Positions 26,801-41,800 are shown, counted from the stretch's first letter. The stretch: DNA of 64,000 bases from Rhynochetos jubatus (GCA_027574665.1 CM050656.1:17001501-17065500); one strand, 5' to 3'. Notes: generated from the sequence alone by a model not told the origin. Numbers and translations: made by a program.

Positions 26801-29800
26801 ATGGACTACGTGTCACTTCAAGCTCACCTTGAGCTCTGTGACATTATGGAGGGAAGGCAGAACAAGTCTGCAAAATACGTCTCAGGCTCAATGTAGCCTC
26901 TGAAATAATTTCACTGGGAAAGGATCATCCATTCATTTACTCGAACGTGCTTTGGAAGATCCCTACAGCTACCTATAATGTTCACTCAACGTATTAGGAA
27001 AAAAGCAGAATTAACTCTGGAAAATACTTAAAATGGGGAATTTCTTTAAATAATACGATTTGGAAAGACCACAAAGGTATAGCCAACATACTACAGCTTC
27101 AAAGAAAGGCAAACTTCATCAGAAAGTTACTGTAACAAATTATTCACTCTCAAATAAACACAGAATTAAAAATAAAAACAGAAAGAGAATTCAAGCTTAC
27201 TGCTTCACCAGTTTTTCCAAGGTTTCCTTGGTCTCCTTGTTCTCCCTGTTAAGTGTAGAAAACAGATGATGTGGTTCATTAGAAAAGTAATTTCTTTCAT
27301 ATGTGTATACTGAATTCCTCTATTTTCCTAGGAGCCTCTATTTTCTAAATTACCTCTGCCAATTAAAACTTTAAAAGCTAAAATCAGGCAACCAGCAAAA
27401 ATTTAATTTTGTCAGTGGCTCATTTTGATTCTGTAAAAAGATGTAAGCACTGTCCTAAATTTAGGACATGCCCACAAAAATTAAAACTATATATTAAGGG
27501 TTCACTAAATACATTAAGTGAGCAGATACTGTAAATGAATTATATAGCTTTGTTTACAACTTTCTCTCAGCAATTTACCTTCATTATTTCACAAATGATT
27601 CAAAAGTAAATGTTACCTGGGCACACTTGAAAACTTTAGTTTTGTTACAGAAAATTAGGGAAATTGACATTTGAATGACATTTTAACAAACTCTTCCTCT
27701 CCCCCCAAAAGCTCACAACTAGTATTAAGTATTAGATTAATTAATTCTGTTCTCCTTAATAATGATTAAGTCGTATTACATAACTCTGGAACATTATGCT
27801 ATGTATTTTACAAGTGGAACATGCACTATTAATTATCTGGCTATAATCTCAGTGCCTTGATGAATGGAGATTTGGGTACTGTTTACTCAGATTCCTACTC
27901 AACACCGAGGAATTCTGCTGCTACTGGCTCCTCTTTCAAACTGCAGCACTTCATCTCATCCCCCCTTCACACCCCGAAAGACCTGCCAGTGCAGGAACTG
28001 CCCTGGGTCCCTTGTTGCCTCCAGGCCAAACACTCTCACATCACCAGACAGCTAGATCTCCTTTTAGCAGGTGCTGACCCACACATCCCTATCTCCTAGA
28101 ACTGCATAACGTCCTTCTTTTCCCAAACAGGACTTTTCAAGAAAGCAGAATCATCAGTATGATATAAGTTTATATTACATAGAAGCATGTGTACTCATAT
28201 CTTTTCACTGTCATGCCACTGTACACTGCAGTGTGTAATTGTACACAGCCGATACTCCAAACACATCTTATTTCACACATAAAACCATCACTTACCTTTA
28301 AACCTTCTGGTCCAGGATCACCTACATAACCCTTCTGTCCTAGCTTTCCCTAAAATAAGATTAAAATAAAATATTGTAAATATTTTATTTTTAAAGGATA
28401 ATGGCATAGAATCATAGACTCAGAGAATGGTTTTGTCTGAAAGGGACCTTAAAAACCATCTAGTTCCAACCCCCCTGCCATGGGCAGGGACACCCTCCAC
28501 TAGACCAGGCTGCTCAAAGCCTCATCCAGCCTGGCCTTGGACACTTCCAGGGATGGGGCATCCACAGCTTCTCTGGGCAGCCTGTCCCAGTGCCTCACCA
28601 CCCGCTGCAGGAAGAATTTCTTCCTGATATCTAATCTAAATCTCCCTGCTTCCAATTTAAACCCACCACCCCTTGTCCTGTCACTACAGACCCTTGTAAA
28701 AAGGTCCCCTCCCAGCTTTCTTGTAGGCCCCCCTTCAGGTACTGGAAGGTGCTGTAAGGTCTCCCTGCAGCCTTCTCTTCTCCAGGCTGAACAAGCCCAA
28801 CTCTCTCAGCCTGTCCCCATGGCAGAGGTGCTCCAGCCCTCGGAGCATCTTCATGGCCTCCTCTGGACTCGCTCCAACCAGTCGATATCTTTATTGAGGG
28901 CCCCAGAACTGAATGCAGAACTCCAGGTGGGGTCTCACGAGAGCAGAGTAGAGGGGGAGAATCCCCTCCCTTGACCTGCTGGCCACACTTCTTTGGATAC
29001 AGCCCAGGATACAGTTGGCTTTCTGGGCTGCCAGTGCACACTGCCGGCTCATGTCCAGCTTTTCATCCACCAGTACCCTCAAGTCCTTCTCCTTTGGGCT
29101 GCTCTCAATCCATTCACTGCCCAGGCTGTACTTGTCCCTGGGATTGCCCTGACCCATGTGCAGGAGCTTGCACGTGGCCTTGTTGAAGTCCATGAGGTTG
29201 GCAGATGCCCACCTCTCCAGCCTGTCAGGTCCCTCTGGGGACCCCTTCCCTCCAGTGTGTGTACCGCACCACACAGCTTGGTGTCATAACTGTCCTTCCT
29301 CAAACAGATAAAATCGGTTCAAATATCCTCTCCTCTTTGTTTATCGAGTTGATTATTTTAAGCCTCATCTCTCTCCACTACCATTTTGCTGCTGATATAT
29401 CTTGTTGCTATGATACTCAGTTAATAACACTGTTAACAGGAAGAAATACAGCAACATACATCAGAGCAGGAAGCCGTGAAGTGACAAGATCTTTGAAGCA
29501 TCGTATAAAATACATCCCTCCCTTTGATGCCACTCACACAGACCCATAAAGGCATAAAACCCAGAAAGCTCTTTGCCTGAATTTTCACTAAGATGTTTAT
29601 AACTTAATTATGTCTCATGTCCAGGAGGTTGTTTTCCCTCCAGGTATACTTTACTTCCCCTGTAACATAAACATGGCCTGACCATTTGGTTTTCTGAAGA
29701 GCATAGCCCTGCCTATACAAAATTTCCCCACCTGCTCAGAGGCAAAGACCCCAGTCCAAAAGTAAAGGTCCAATGGACTTGATCTGGCTCTTAAGCAAGT

Positions 29801-32800
29801 TGCTAATGAGATCACTGAAGCCTGACAAGTGGAGAAAGGAAATTACTTCAACATTTTAATGTTTCAGTAACAGAAAGATGCAAATTTCTCCTAAAAGGAA
29901 ATTACCAGCTGTTGTTCCAGCAGATTGGATAGTTGCAATCACAGGACTCTGTAATGAGAGCTTTCCACATCAGCTGTCCTGAGACAAGAGCAACTAAAGC
30001 AACATTTAACAAACAGGCTTCTTCAAAAAAGATGGGAATTTCTCCATTTATCTCTTTTGCTCTGCCTGTCTTTCAGAGCAAAATGTGTGTGTTAGTTTCT
30101 GGGAATCTGAGAAAATCTCTATATGGCTTAAACTTATATTGTCTTAGCAGGTTCCATGACTTCTCATATTAATCCTTTTCATCTCTCTCGTTCAGTCTGC
30201 CTGCATGAGTGATTTCATTTTTCCTTACAAGTTCCAACAAATATCATTGCTTTAGGAACAGACTTTCATTTTTGTCAATGGATTACAACATGGCACAGCC
30301 AGGAATACTGGGAGAAAAAATTATGTAGAGGAGTTCTGAGAGGCCCAGGCAGAGCAAGTCATGTCTTTCCACAAGGCTGAGCAAAGAACAAGTGCTGGGC
30401 TTCTGCAGGTTACTACATGCTGTTTAACTACTTCACTACAAAGAACCGTAAGGTATTTCTAGAGCATAAGACTGTAACATAAGAATGTTTTCAACAAAAT
30501 TAATTGAAAGAAAACTAGGGGCCACTATCGACTGCCTAGGTCATTTTACTCTATCACAACTGGAGTTACAACTTATAAAGATTTAGCTGCAAAGGACACA
30601 TGACAGGTCCAAGCTGATCAGAAAATGGAACAAGTGGATTTAACTGGTAAAACAATTTGAAACATACAGATTTGGCTTTAAACAAAATTGCAATACAACT
30701 GTAAATTACACATCAAGTAAAAGCCACTGACAGAAAGTTAAACTAGGGGTGGCTGTTTTCCTGCTTGCAAACCCCTGAGAAAATTACTCTTCCAGAGCAG
30801 GAAGAGAGACATCCCAAAGGAAATGTCTGTTTTCTAAAATACTAGCTGGAAGTTCTGTCCTTTCTTTTCAGGAAGCAGCAACCACCTGTGCTTCCTTTCA
30901 CCTCATGATGGGTTGATACATGCACGTGTAGTTTAATATAAATACCTCTCATTACCACTCTATTCCCATGCCTCCACAAGCTCCTCACATGCCTTCAGCC
31001 CACAGCAAGACAGATGCCACCTTCAGAAAATACTGCACTGGGGAGTGGGGCAGCTTTGGAAATATTTTCCTCTATCTTCAGGAGGAACTGCTCACCTTAT
31101 GATGATATAAATAGCAAGTTTTGTCTTACACATGTGTCTCAAAGGAATCAACTCCCAACAATTCCTTTTTACATTACATTCTGAAACAATCTCCCCCTCC
31201 CCCTTCCTAACGGCATTTTCTGCTCCAACAATGGAGATACAAAAACATAATAAAATGCACCAATGCTTGCACTGACTGAGCTGAGCTGCACTGACAGTTA
31301 CAGTGTTAATATTTCGATAGACTTTGAGAAAGAGAGTTAATTGGGAGGAAACTGAATAAACACTGTCACTTCTTTAATGTGGCATCTACTTTATTTTCAC
31401 AGGACAAATGCTAAAATAAAAGTCAGCAATTTTTATTTAGAAGGATTAATTTAAGAGAAGGTAGTGAGTGGGAAGGTTTGGAAAGGAATGAGTGAAAAAA
31501 TCCAATCGTGTGATCAGATTCAGCTCAAAAACCTCTTCCTAAATTCAAACAAGCTGAGATCTATGGAACTGGAGACACTATCCTGCGTAAGCAGGAAAGC
31601 ATCCTCAGTTTCAGCTTCAGTTGTTTTAGACATATGGGGATTCTTTCCCAAGCTGGGACCTGGGAAGCGGAGTGCAGGTTCATATTCACCTGCTTTTCCA
31701 GCAAAGGATGATCTATTTTGCTGGCAGCATTGTTCAGGTGGGCCCCAGGGAGTTTTGGTCTCATGCAAGTTTTTTAAAGCAAATGTTAGAAACAAGGGCA
31801 GGAGGAGAGGGGGAGGGGGTGGTGGATGAGAAAAATGAGTCAAAAATTTATGGCTGCTTGGCCCATGCCTAAACCTGAACTGGGGGCTGAAGACTTCTAC
31901 CTGAAAACTACACAGTAGAAGAGATGAGGAATTCCAGGAGCACTAAAAATCTGCTCCATTACTGTCCAAGAGAAAACTTGACCAGTTTCATAGGAATAAT
32001 CAAAATATATATTTTATATATATATTTTATATATCCACCTACAAGGATACTTCACCTAGTTTAGACAAACCTTAAGAAAGTCAGGGTAACAGTGGCTGCA
32101 AAGAAGACCTATTAACCACGACCATAAAATAAGGTCTGTAGGACAGGAGTCAAGGTTGTAGCGAGAAAGACACAGGCAAGACTTTCAGATAGTAAAGCTA
32201 GGCATTAGAAAAACCCTCTAAAACAGGCAAAAGACTGAGTAGATTGCCACGGAGAATGAAGAAACCCCATCCCTGCAAAAATCAATTTAAAGATACATCT
32301 GTCAGCTAAAGGCATAGCTGACAGCTGATGGTGCCTTGGGGCCATGTATGGGTAAGACCATCACTTCAGGTCCCTTTCACAGACCCCCCCTGCCCGAAAG
32401 GCTGTTTAGTTAGCACAGTGACAACACACTTTTGATAGTATTTACTTTCAAACGTAAACATTTACTTCTTTAAGCTCCTTCAGTGGAAAATGGAAACAAA
32501 GTCTATGTAAATCAAATTAATGTGAAACTGCAATCAAGCAAGCGTAATTTAAAGAGACAGATGTGTTCAGCAGCTCACTGACTCAGTTCTGCTAAACTAT
32601 ATCAGATTTAACAACTCCATGATTGGGACGCTCCCTCTCCAGTGTAAGCACAGTCTATGTTACAAGTGGGAGGGAAGAAGCAAGGACAAGCAGAGATGGG
32701 AACAGAGTTCAGAGCACCAGTGATAACAAGTTGGCCTGGAGCTGTGAGACAGCTGGAGCCAACAGAAGCTGTAGAATCCAGGCAAGAGCAGACGGGCCCC

Positions 32801-35800
32801 GGGACAAGAGGCAAAAATAGGCAGGGCTTCCCACCAAGCAAAATTCCCATTTCCCCTACCTCTCATTTCCGGAGGGGATGTTAGCCAGCAAGCTACTCAG
32901 AAATGCCTGGAGGGAGCAACACTGGGGCCCACCTCAGATCTACACATTCTTCTCTCAACAGTTTGTTGAGAGAGAGAGAAGGAGCCATAAGACAGGCCAA
33001 TGGTGTACACATTTCCCATTGAGAGAAATCAAACCCAAAACAATTTAGGTCAAACTGACCCAAAATAGTTGAACAATATTTCAGTTTGCTAGGTTACTGA
33101 GAAATCTCTCCTCCTGGGTCACTTTGACACCAGCTGACGGTGGCCTGTGCATGCCTGGTGACGCAGAGAATGTAATGGTAGGTGTCACATTGCCCATGAG
33201 TCACCTCCTGCAGCATCTTTGTTTCCAATTGACACAGGACAACATGCGAGATGCTGTCCATGAAGCCTTGCCCAAGGAAGAGACTCACAGTATGATGCAG
33301 CCAAAATAAAAATTTCCATGAGGCTCTTGGCTGAAGCTCTGTCAGATTAAACTGAATATTGAACTGAGTAACAAAGTGCTTTGAAATTCTATTCATTTTT
33401 TTGCATGTTTTCCTCAGCTAAAAAAAAGATGGAGGGTTTTTTGTTTGCCTTTTTATTTTTTAAACATCTAATCCACATAGCAAATAAGGATTTTACTATT
33501 ATTGCTAACAGTAAATAGCAAGCTTTGACATGAAGAGGAAACATGGCATGGGAATATACCCACTGTAGAACCAGGAAGCAATGGGAAAGACTTTCCCAAG
33601 TTCATGCAAGAAATAGGAAATCATCCAAAAATGAAGACCAAGCCAGTGATTACCATGCATTATCAAATCCACTAAAGGTAGATCATACTGCTTTCAGTGT
33701 GACAGTGACACACTTAGTGACACTCCTGTAGTCCCTAGTGCAGGTTAGTATTCATTTTTAGCTTAGAATTTTTCTAAAAGTAACTTTCAAGTCCACTAAA
33801 ATACTCTCAGGCACTAGTACATTTTTGTAACTAACAGAATTGGTTGTTAGTTTTAAACTTTTCTCTTTTAAAACACGTCAGCACAAACAGCATTGTGCCA
33901 TTCCAGCTTTTCTATTTTCAGCAACTCTCTACCAGATAAGTTGGAAAATGATTTCTTAAAGCAACAGTTCCTTATTTTCCTGTCTGTGAGCAGAGTCTTA
34001 TGGTGGGTTCTTCCCCAATTTAAATACTTTGACGCATCAGCTGGTTCAGTCGCTAGGAAGTACATGGTGGTTACATCTGCCTCAGAGAAGCACCATGAAC
34101 AGGTTGTTATTGACTCTTCCCCTTAAAAAAAAGAGATCATTTTGTGCACCATGGCTGTGATTTCTTTCCAAATCCTGTGTATGGAAAAACATTTCTCCTC
34201 CCAGCTCTGCTTTGAGCACGTGCTGAGGAAAAAGACGTATTTGTTCAGTAGATGCCATTTTAACACAGTCACTTCTCACAATAAATTTACCTTTTAAAGC
34301 AGTATGTCTGATGAAAAATCGTCTGCCCTAACAAAAATACTTACTCTTGGGCCAACTCCTCCAATAGGTCCACCTGGTCCTACTTCTCCCTAAAAGAAAT
34401 CAGGACTTCAATAATCTTGATGCCAAGTCTTGCTTTAAAAAAATACTTAATTCTGCAGATAACTTTATATTAATTACATCATCTTAAGTTTGCTTCATGT
34501 GTGTTTGTATGAGCCCAAGTCTGATGGAAACACTGTAAGACAGACTAAGCTGATTTCATACAAATTCCTTAGCCAGAAAGCCAGGTCCTATGTAGCCACT
34601 AGATGTACCCATAAAAGGTGTAAAACTGTTGGTATACCTACCATTATAGCAATATTTTCACAATTTTGAGCAGAGGGAAAGACTCAGCAATGACAGGTCA
34701 ACCTCTCTGTCTGCCCTGCAGTTACTCTCTTCTAGCAACATTTGACATTTCCCGACTATAAAAGCAGTAGGAACATTCCTGCTTTTCTCTGCCATGCTGC
34801 TATGGCACAGCCACTAAGTTAGCCAAGACATTTTGCCAGGGTTTATCTTTGTCTTTTCTGAGAAGCGGAGGGAGGCTGGGGGTCAAGTTTCTCAGGTGTG
34901 TAAGAGAAGAAATGAAACCCTGTGCTGCGCAGCACACTGATAGAATTACGTGATGGGGAACTGCGGCGTGAACTCTTCAGGGTTCACTCATTACAGTAAT
35001 ATTAAAGCATGGATTTGTATCATTGCCGTGCCAGGATGTCAAGTTGTGATCGTCTTATGGTTCACTGATCCTCCTCAATATGGAATATTTTCTCCAGCTT
35101 TTGAGGAAAGTGGTACACAACCTTTTCAATTACAAGCGATAGGAAACAGAGGAATTAAGAAATCTTATCTGCAGCTTCCTGATTGCTAACTAAGAAGATC
35201 ATTTTGCCACTGTTGGCTTTTACCCACTCCATCTCTGTCATGGAAGCCCATAATTAAACTACTTAGAAGTCTAGAGGTCTATCCCCACAACCACTGATCA
35301 AATTATTTCTAATCTTAATTAATTTTAGCCTAAGAGACATGAGGGTTTTTTTTTTTTATGATGATGAATGAAGCATACTCAATACATTTATAAGATTAAA
35401 AGTTGCCTTTTTCCTCCCTTAATTAATAGGGATCTAACTGTTCATTAAAGTGTATCTAGGACACCATAATTAAATTGATATATGGTTTCTATCTCCATAC
35501 ACCACCTCGCTACCCCCCCCTACTCCCCAGTTTAACTAAAAGGACCACATTCAACTCTAGACACATTTCCATCTTACCTCAACTCCTTTGGGGCCTTGAG
35601 GCCCCGGAGGCCCTCGGTCACCCAGAAGTCCCTAAACATCCAAACAAACACAGTGAGAGCTTATATCAACTAACCATCAGGTTCATCTAGGTTCTCTCCT
35701 CTTACAAACCTTAACAGAAATGCAAAACTGAGGAAGCAAATCCATTTCTTACCACTGTTCTTATGATTTCCCTTAGGAAGGCAAGAGAACATGCAGCAGA

Positions 35801-38800
35801 ATTTTAATATTTAATTTAGCATATATTTAATATCTGCTGGAAAACAGATTATCTTAGAAACTCCTGCTGTACAGATTTTTCTGAAGCTTTTTTCTTTCAT
35901 CTTCTTGAAAAGGAAAAAAGAAAATATTGGAGCTCCCAGAAGAACAATTTCTCTTTTTTGAAGACGTAAAGCACACCATCATATTAAGATTAAAGCAGAA
36001 CAAATGTAACTCTTGTAGAACTTTGATGTAGGTAGTCTTTAGCTTAACATGTGATGACAATATTGCAAGGGAAATGAACTAGAAAGTGAATTTAAACAAC
36101 CAGTTTGTCCAAACCTACTCGTGATTTTCAGCCCTTACTTTTCTGTCAGGATTATAATCAGCTTCCCAGAGATAAAGCACCTTATCCTCTGCCAACTCCG
36201 AGTTTTCATGACCGCTCACACCAACATTTTTAAAACAACTTTGCAGGTAGCAGTGTGTCAAAAGTCTTGGTCATGCCAATTACAATGGTAATAATTGGGA
36301 AAAGCACTTGACCTGGCGTAGGGAAAAAAATATGTGTAACCATATTATTAATGTTCTGGGAAAGCTAAGCTTAAAAATATCAGATAAAGCAACAAGAACA
36401 AAGAAACTGCCCTTTAGGAGAGATATGATTAGCCTCTGAAGAAATCAATGGTGGGAAAGTTCCAAGTGTAAGCCTTATTAATTGCTTACTAATGAAGCTG
36501 AAGTCTAGACAGAAGGTGCAGGCATTGGTCCAGTAACAGTTTACTTAGCATGCAAAGTAAAATGGAATAGAAAATGAAACAGGCCATCTCAAGGTACTGA
36601 GTTTCATCAAGGAGCCCATAGGTGTGGGGAAGACTGGGGTAGGCTGCTGTTTGACATACCACCACAGAAGTGACAGGAAGGCTTCTAGTAGCACTACTTA
36701 AGTAATACTTCTGTGTAGTTAGTCACAAAAATTTTTGTCAGAACGATTGGTTTATTCTAATAGCAAAGCACATTAGGAAATATGGCTTTCAGTACAATGT
36801 AACTGCACACTGAAAATGTTAGCAACAGGAAAAAAGTCCCAGACTTTAAAACGAATATTAAGAGTAAATGAAATTTCCATCTAGCCTTTGAGGTTTCAGG
36901 CAACAAACAGAAAATGAAGGTAGTCATTAGACAGGTGCCAAAGTGTCTGGAAAAAATTGGGGGAGTCAGCAAATGGGGGTATCCTGTATTTCACATGTAT
37001 AACTTCCCAGTTGAGCGTCCCTTCCAGAAGTGGTGAAACTCCTAATAGCCACTTCTATTAAATGCATTATCCAAACAAACATAAGTGAGCAGAGGAACAA
37101 GTTCTCAACTACTTCCATGGTATAACATGCACTGCTGGACAAATTACAGTTGTAGTCAGCATATTCTGACCATCTTTTCCTCTCACTCTTCTTGGTTACG
37201 AAGGATAAATACTTGCAAGAATAACGTAGGAAACTAAATTATTTCAGAACTTCTTAAAAACAGTCTTATACCCTTTTTTAAAAAAGTGGTGGTATTTTCT
37301 TTTTTTTCAAGTGATGGATCAAGATCAAACACCTTCTAAAATGTTGTTTCCAAGCTGAGTAATGTGCTGTAGACCAAATTACATAATGAATCCTTTGAAC
37401 ATTATTTTAGAGGGGTCAGATTTGCTGATTACTGCACTAATTTAGAGAAAATTGACAATCCAGAACTTCTACTGGTATTTAGAGCTGGCCGATCACACTC
37501 ACAGAGGTTAAACTTTCCACCAAGAGGCTGAACTTCTCCCATGCCAACTGCTAAAAAACAAAGCTTCCTTGGCTTGTAAAATGGATATTGCTTCTGAGGA
37601 AGCATAAACAAAATCATGAGGAAAAGAGCAGCACAGTGAGAACAGTTTTCTAAAAATAAAAGCTGGAAGAAGTTTTTTAAAACTTCAGTCAACACAAGAC
37701 AGCTGGGAATCTTGAAAGCCAAACATTTCCAGTGTTATGCAGCCCTTCTCCCTTGGTACTAGGAGCAGTGTAAGAATTTTTCCAGTTTGGTAATCTTCCT
37801 TGTCAAATGAAAGCCATCAGTTCTCCCTGATTAGAGCAGGCTGCCTGAGATTTTTGCCTCTAAGACCAAATGTGCCACTGAATATTGTTTGATTATTTAT
37901 TTTTGTATCAAAGGAACAAAGAGTCTTAAACTTCGTAGGCTACCTTTTGGTACCTTTTTTTCCTGGAAATGTGTGAAAAGGCAGTAGATCAGTAATATAT
38001 GTATTGAGCACCAACCCAATTCTAACAAAAGCATCTAATCTGACACTTTGGATATAATGTGGAATAACACGATCTCACTTAGTGAAGAAACTGGACAGCA
38101 GGGGTTAGATCTCAGTTACATCATTCACGTATAAGCTTGGAAGATTAAATCTGATCTTCAGTTCAAGAACTATTGTATTTCTCTTCTCCTATTTCCCCTA
38201 GAGCCTAGATACAGTCTTGCATCATAAGGTTTTTTTACGTGCCCTAATCAGAAACACAGGAGCAACTGCCACTGCAACAGTCAGATAAAACTCATTCATA
38301 TAAGGCAGCTAACATTATACATACATACAAACAAGTTAGCAAAGCAATAAATCAGAACTAAAGAAAAAGTCCACATCTGTCTCTGGAAACGTATTTTAAC
38401 TTCCCCCCAGTTTACTGTATCAGATAACGAGTTCTTAGATTTCCTAGTAAATTCATGTCTGGGCTATTGTGGGACAAGGCTCTTGACACAGCTGAAAGGT
38501 GTGAGGTGCAGAAAAGATTAGCTATGGTTTTGGCAACTGGATTATTTGAGATGTTGTCTGTAATGATTAGCTTTGGCTTGGAGGGATTGTTACAGTCTTC
38601 CAGGTACAAATAAGACTACATCTTTAAATTATTTACTGCTCCCTGTCCTCTGTTTTCCTGAGTAATATGCCACAGAATTTCACAACTCTGTTGGTGAGAA
38701 ATCTTGCAATCTCCATCTCTGGTTATTCATGTACAACTTGCATGTTTTGTCCTTGGAACAATGATACCGTTGATCTTGCACAGTTACAAAGCTTAAAAGG

Positions 38801-41800
38801 GCCCTTCATTTTGGTAGGATGAATAAACTGCCTCTCAGAATGCAGTCATTTAAGTGTCCTTTTCTGCATCTAGTCCCACTTGATTGAGCCCTTCTGGAAT
38901 ACAAATGTCCAGAACTGTGTGTACTACTTAGATAAAGTCTTCTCATGCTTTGTGCAGTGGCATTAAGGAGACGTCTTGCCTCATGTTCTAGAATTTAATT
39001 TAATTTCTAACTGCCTTATTGTGCTTTTATTTCAGAGATCTAGAAGTGTCCTTCCTTCTTGCCAGCTGTGAAGCTCTAAGTTTACAGTGAGACTTATCGG
39101 CTTAGTCCCCTGCATGCTTCAGTCTGAAGTAAGAGAAGTGGGATGAATTAGTACAAATGTAGTTTTTAAGATTAGCTAAAGATGCTCAAATTTGTTTCAT
39201 ATACAAATTTCATTCCAGCATGCTTGTACACATTTATCAGTGCAAATACAATGTAAGAATAGTGTCCCAAGGCTGGTGAGTGAGGAACTTAATTAATATT
39301 TGCCTTTCAACAACAAGTAGTGAAACTTCAGATATTATTCAATCACCTTCCTCTGGGTTAATTTCTGATCCATCTGCACTTTTTTATACTAGCCTCTACC
39401 TTTTTTAACTTTAAACCAGAATTTTCTATATGTGCTTTTATCCAAAGCTTCATTGAAAATTCTGTATATATAATTACTGCCTAAGCTTGGTCTAAAATAT
39501 TAGTCTACTAAAGAACAGAATTTAAATTAATCACACCCTTTTCTGTATATAAATTTTATCCATTATTATTATTATATATTATTTTATATATTATTTCATC
39601 TGACACGTGAATTTTATCCATTTTTCCATATTTTTAGCTACTGTTTCTTTCATAATTTCTTTAAAAAATAAACTGTATTACTCCATTTAGACTATAGAGA
39701 TCTGTATGCATTCAACATGCATTTTATTAAAATAAAGGTGAAATATATGCTACTTTCTAGCTATGTAGCATTTTCTCCACATTTCCTTGCCTTAACTTGC
39801 CATGACATGCTTCCATCTAACACAGTAATTACCCTCATAACTGTGTGGACATCATTAAACATTAGATCAACTTCCTCATACAAATACCTGAGGCAAAGTA
39901 CCTGTATTCTGACAGTAAGATTATCTTCTCTTAATGCCAGTGTCCATCTCTCAGAGCTTTTCTTCAGAGATTTATACTGCTTATGGTTATCATGAATAAA
40001 TTTTCACATAGTCTTACCTTAGGACCTTCAAGGCCATTTAATCCAGGTACACCAATATCCCCTGGAAAACCCTAAAGAAATCATAGAGACAAATGATTTA
40101 CAGCGTAGGAATGTTTCCAGTGTACTTGTTTTGATTCTGTTAATTCATTTAACAAACCTGAATCAGAGAAAAAAGAAATAAGTTTATTCTACCATACCCC
40201 AAATGTCAAAATCAATTAAGTTTCCTTGAAAGGACTTGGATAAGTGTCAGATTTTAGGCAACTTTCATTAAACTCAATTTAGCAGATGTCAGTATGGGTT
40301 TCGTTTCTCTTAGCATAAGACTTTTTATTCACTAAGTAAAGTTTGAAATTAAATCACTGGATTGGTCTTGATGCATAAAGCAGTGAGCACCATGTCATGT
40401 ACTCATGAATTCCACTATTTTTTAAAGAAAAAAAAAGCTCAGAGAGCAGCTGAAATCCTTTAATCCTTGGCCACACTTTAAGTACGAGATCACTGCAAGA
40501 TTAAGAAAAGGATAGAAAGCCTTTTGCCTCCAAATCAGCAGGTGCTAATCAAGGTCTGGCTGGCAGTAACGGAAGGTTACCAGCATGTAGCTTTATTCAG
40601 AATAAGCCTTTGTGAAATAGTGTGTGTTATAGATCTAGCTGTCGGTAAAGAAAAAATGCAAAGGAAATCAATCAACTAAAATTGTCACCCCAAACCAGCT
40701 GGACAGTAGGCAGTGAGTAGGACACCATGAGGATGCCTCGATGTCAGAGGAATCCAGTGCTACAACTAGATTGCTTGATAAGAAACAAGTGTATTTTAAG
40801 GAAACAAAAATGATGCAGCTAACCCTTAAGCAAGACAGTAGCGAGTTAAATTTCATAAACATCCAGTGAAGAAATATAATCTTTATATTTGTAGGATAAA
40901 GTAAAGCATTGGTAATTAACTCTAGTTAGCACAAGGCTCACTCAGTCACCTGTCAAGATAGTATTTGATATTGTTATTTTAATTAACTTTTAAATTTCAT
41001 TAAATCTTGCCTATCTGAACATAGACTGACACTGAAAAGTGTCTTCCCTCCAAGTATTTATTACTACATCTGTGCACATCCGTTACCTAACACTAATAAA
41101 AACAAGTTTCCTTCTTCCTTAACAGAATACATGCATACTTTTCCAAAAATGGAAATGAAAATATCATAAACATTCAGAACAATTTAAAGAACCTCTCATA
41201 AAGAACTTTGGTACCCTTCCATACTAATACATATCATCATCAAAGCTTCCATAGTCACTTATTGTGTTCTCTAAGCAGGAAAGAGATACTAAAACAAAGA
41301 AAAATTTGCCTCACTTGGTGGATAATAATTAACCATACTCTATTCTGCCATAAAACTGAGCTTCAAATACAGCTAATAACCATTTCTAGTTATTATACCT
41401 AATTAACTAAGATTTATCACACATACACAAACCCAATTTACCAGAGAGGTAAAGAGAAATCATATTAAAGCAAGAGACCTGGCAGAAAATACTATTTCAC
41501 CCTCAACTGCCACATTATAATACAATAAAATAAAAAAATATTTAGGGCATTACTGTTCTTGTACACTTTCTTTCAGTTGCTTTCTATAAACTGGTCTTAA
41601 CAGGATGCAGAGACACAAGTAGAGATTTAGATGGGCTTCAAATATTTTTTGGGTGTGTTTATATATTAAGTAAAAAAATAAATGTATAAAACACAATATG
41701 AAACACAATTATGATTTCTTAAAAAAGAATTTTAGCACTTGAACGCTAATGACTACTAAAGCAAACCACTAAAGAGCAGAACAGAACTGATCCGAGTTAT

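Larger units (their letters stand above)
13941..27200 (-). other. COL24A1: Intron W14-W15 (13.3 kb)
   Basis: The largest intron in the window. It contains CR1 copies B and C in inverted orientation, a CR1 relic at 26540, and homopolymer tracts. A short CpG-bearing block at 22440-22590 is unexplained. No missing collagen exon was found, and protein continuity with the family agrees. Confidence 0.85.
28350..34344 (-). other. COL24A1: Intron W12-W13 (6.0 kb)
   Basis: It holds CR1 copy D at its 3' end, a CR1 relic at 32139, an AT repeat at 32.0 kb, and a purine-rich G-run stretch near 31797-31826. No other element was recognised. Confidence 0.85.
35632..40017 (-). other. COL24A1: Intron W10-W11 (4.4 kb)
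   Basis: It contains the decayed LINE relic at 38590-39490 and an ATT-rich repeat. The rest shows nothing recognisable. Confidence 0.85.

Noticed and set aside
31797-31826. Possible G-quadruplex
   Set aside because: Only three runs of at least three G are close together, followed by GG pairs; too weak to claim.
31464-31829. 121-codon plus-strand ORF ending in poly-Gly
   Set aside because: The Gly end comes from a low-complexity G-rich tract; the rest has no recognisable features.
33094-33396. 100-codon minus-strand ORF
   Set aside because: No recognised domain or repeat and no splice context, so treated as chance.
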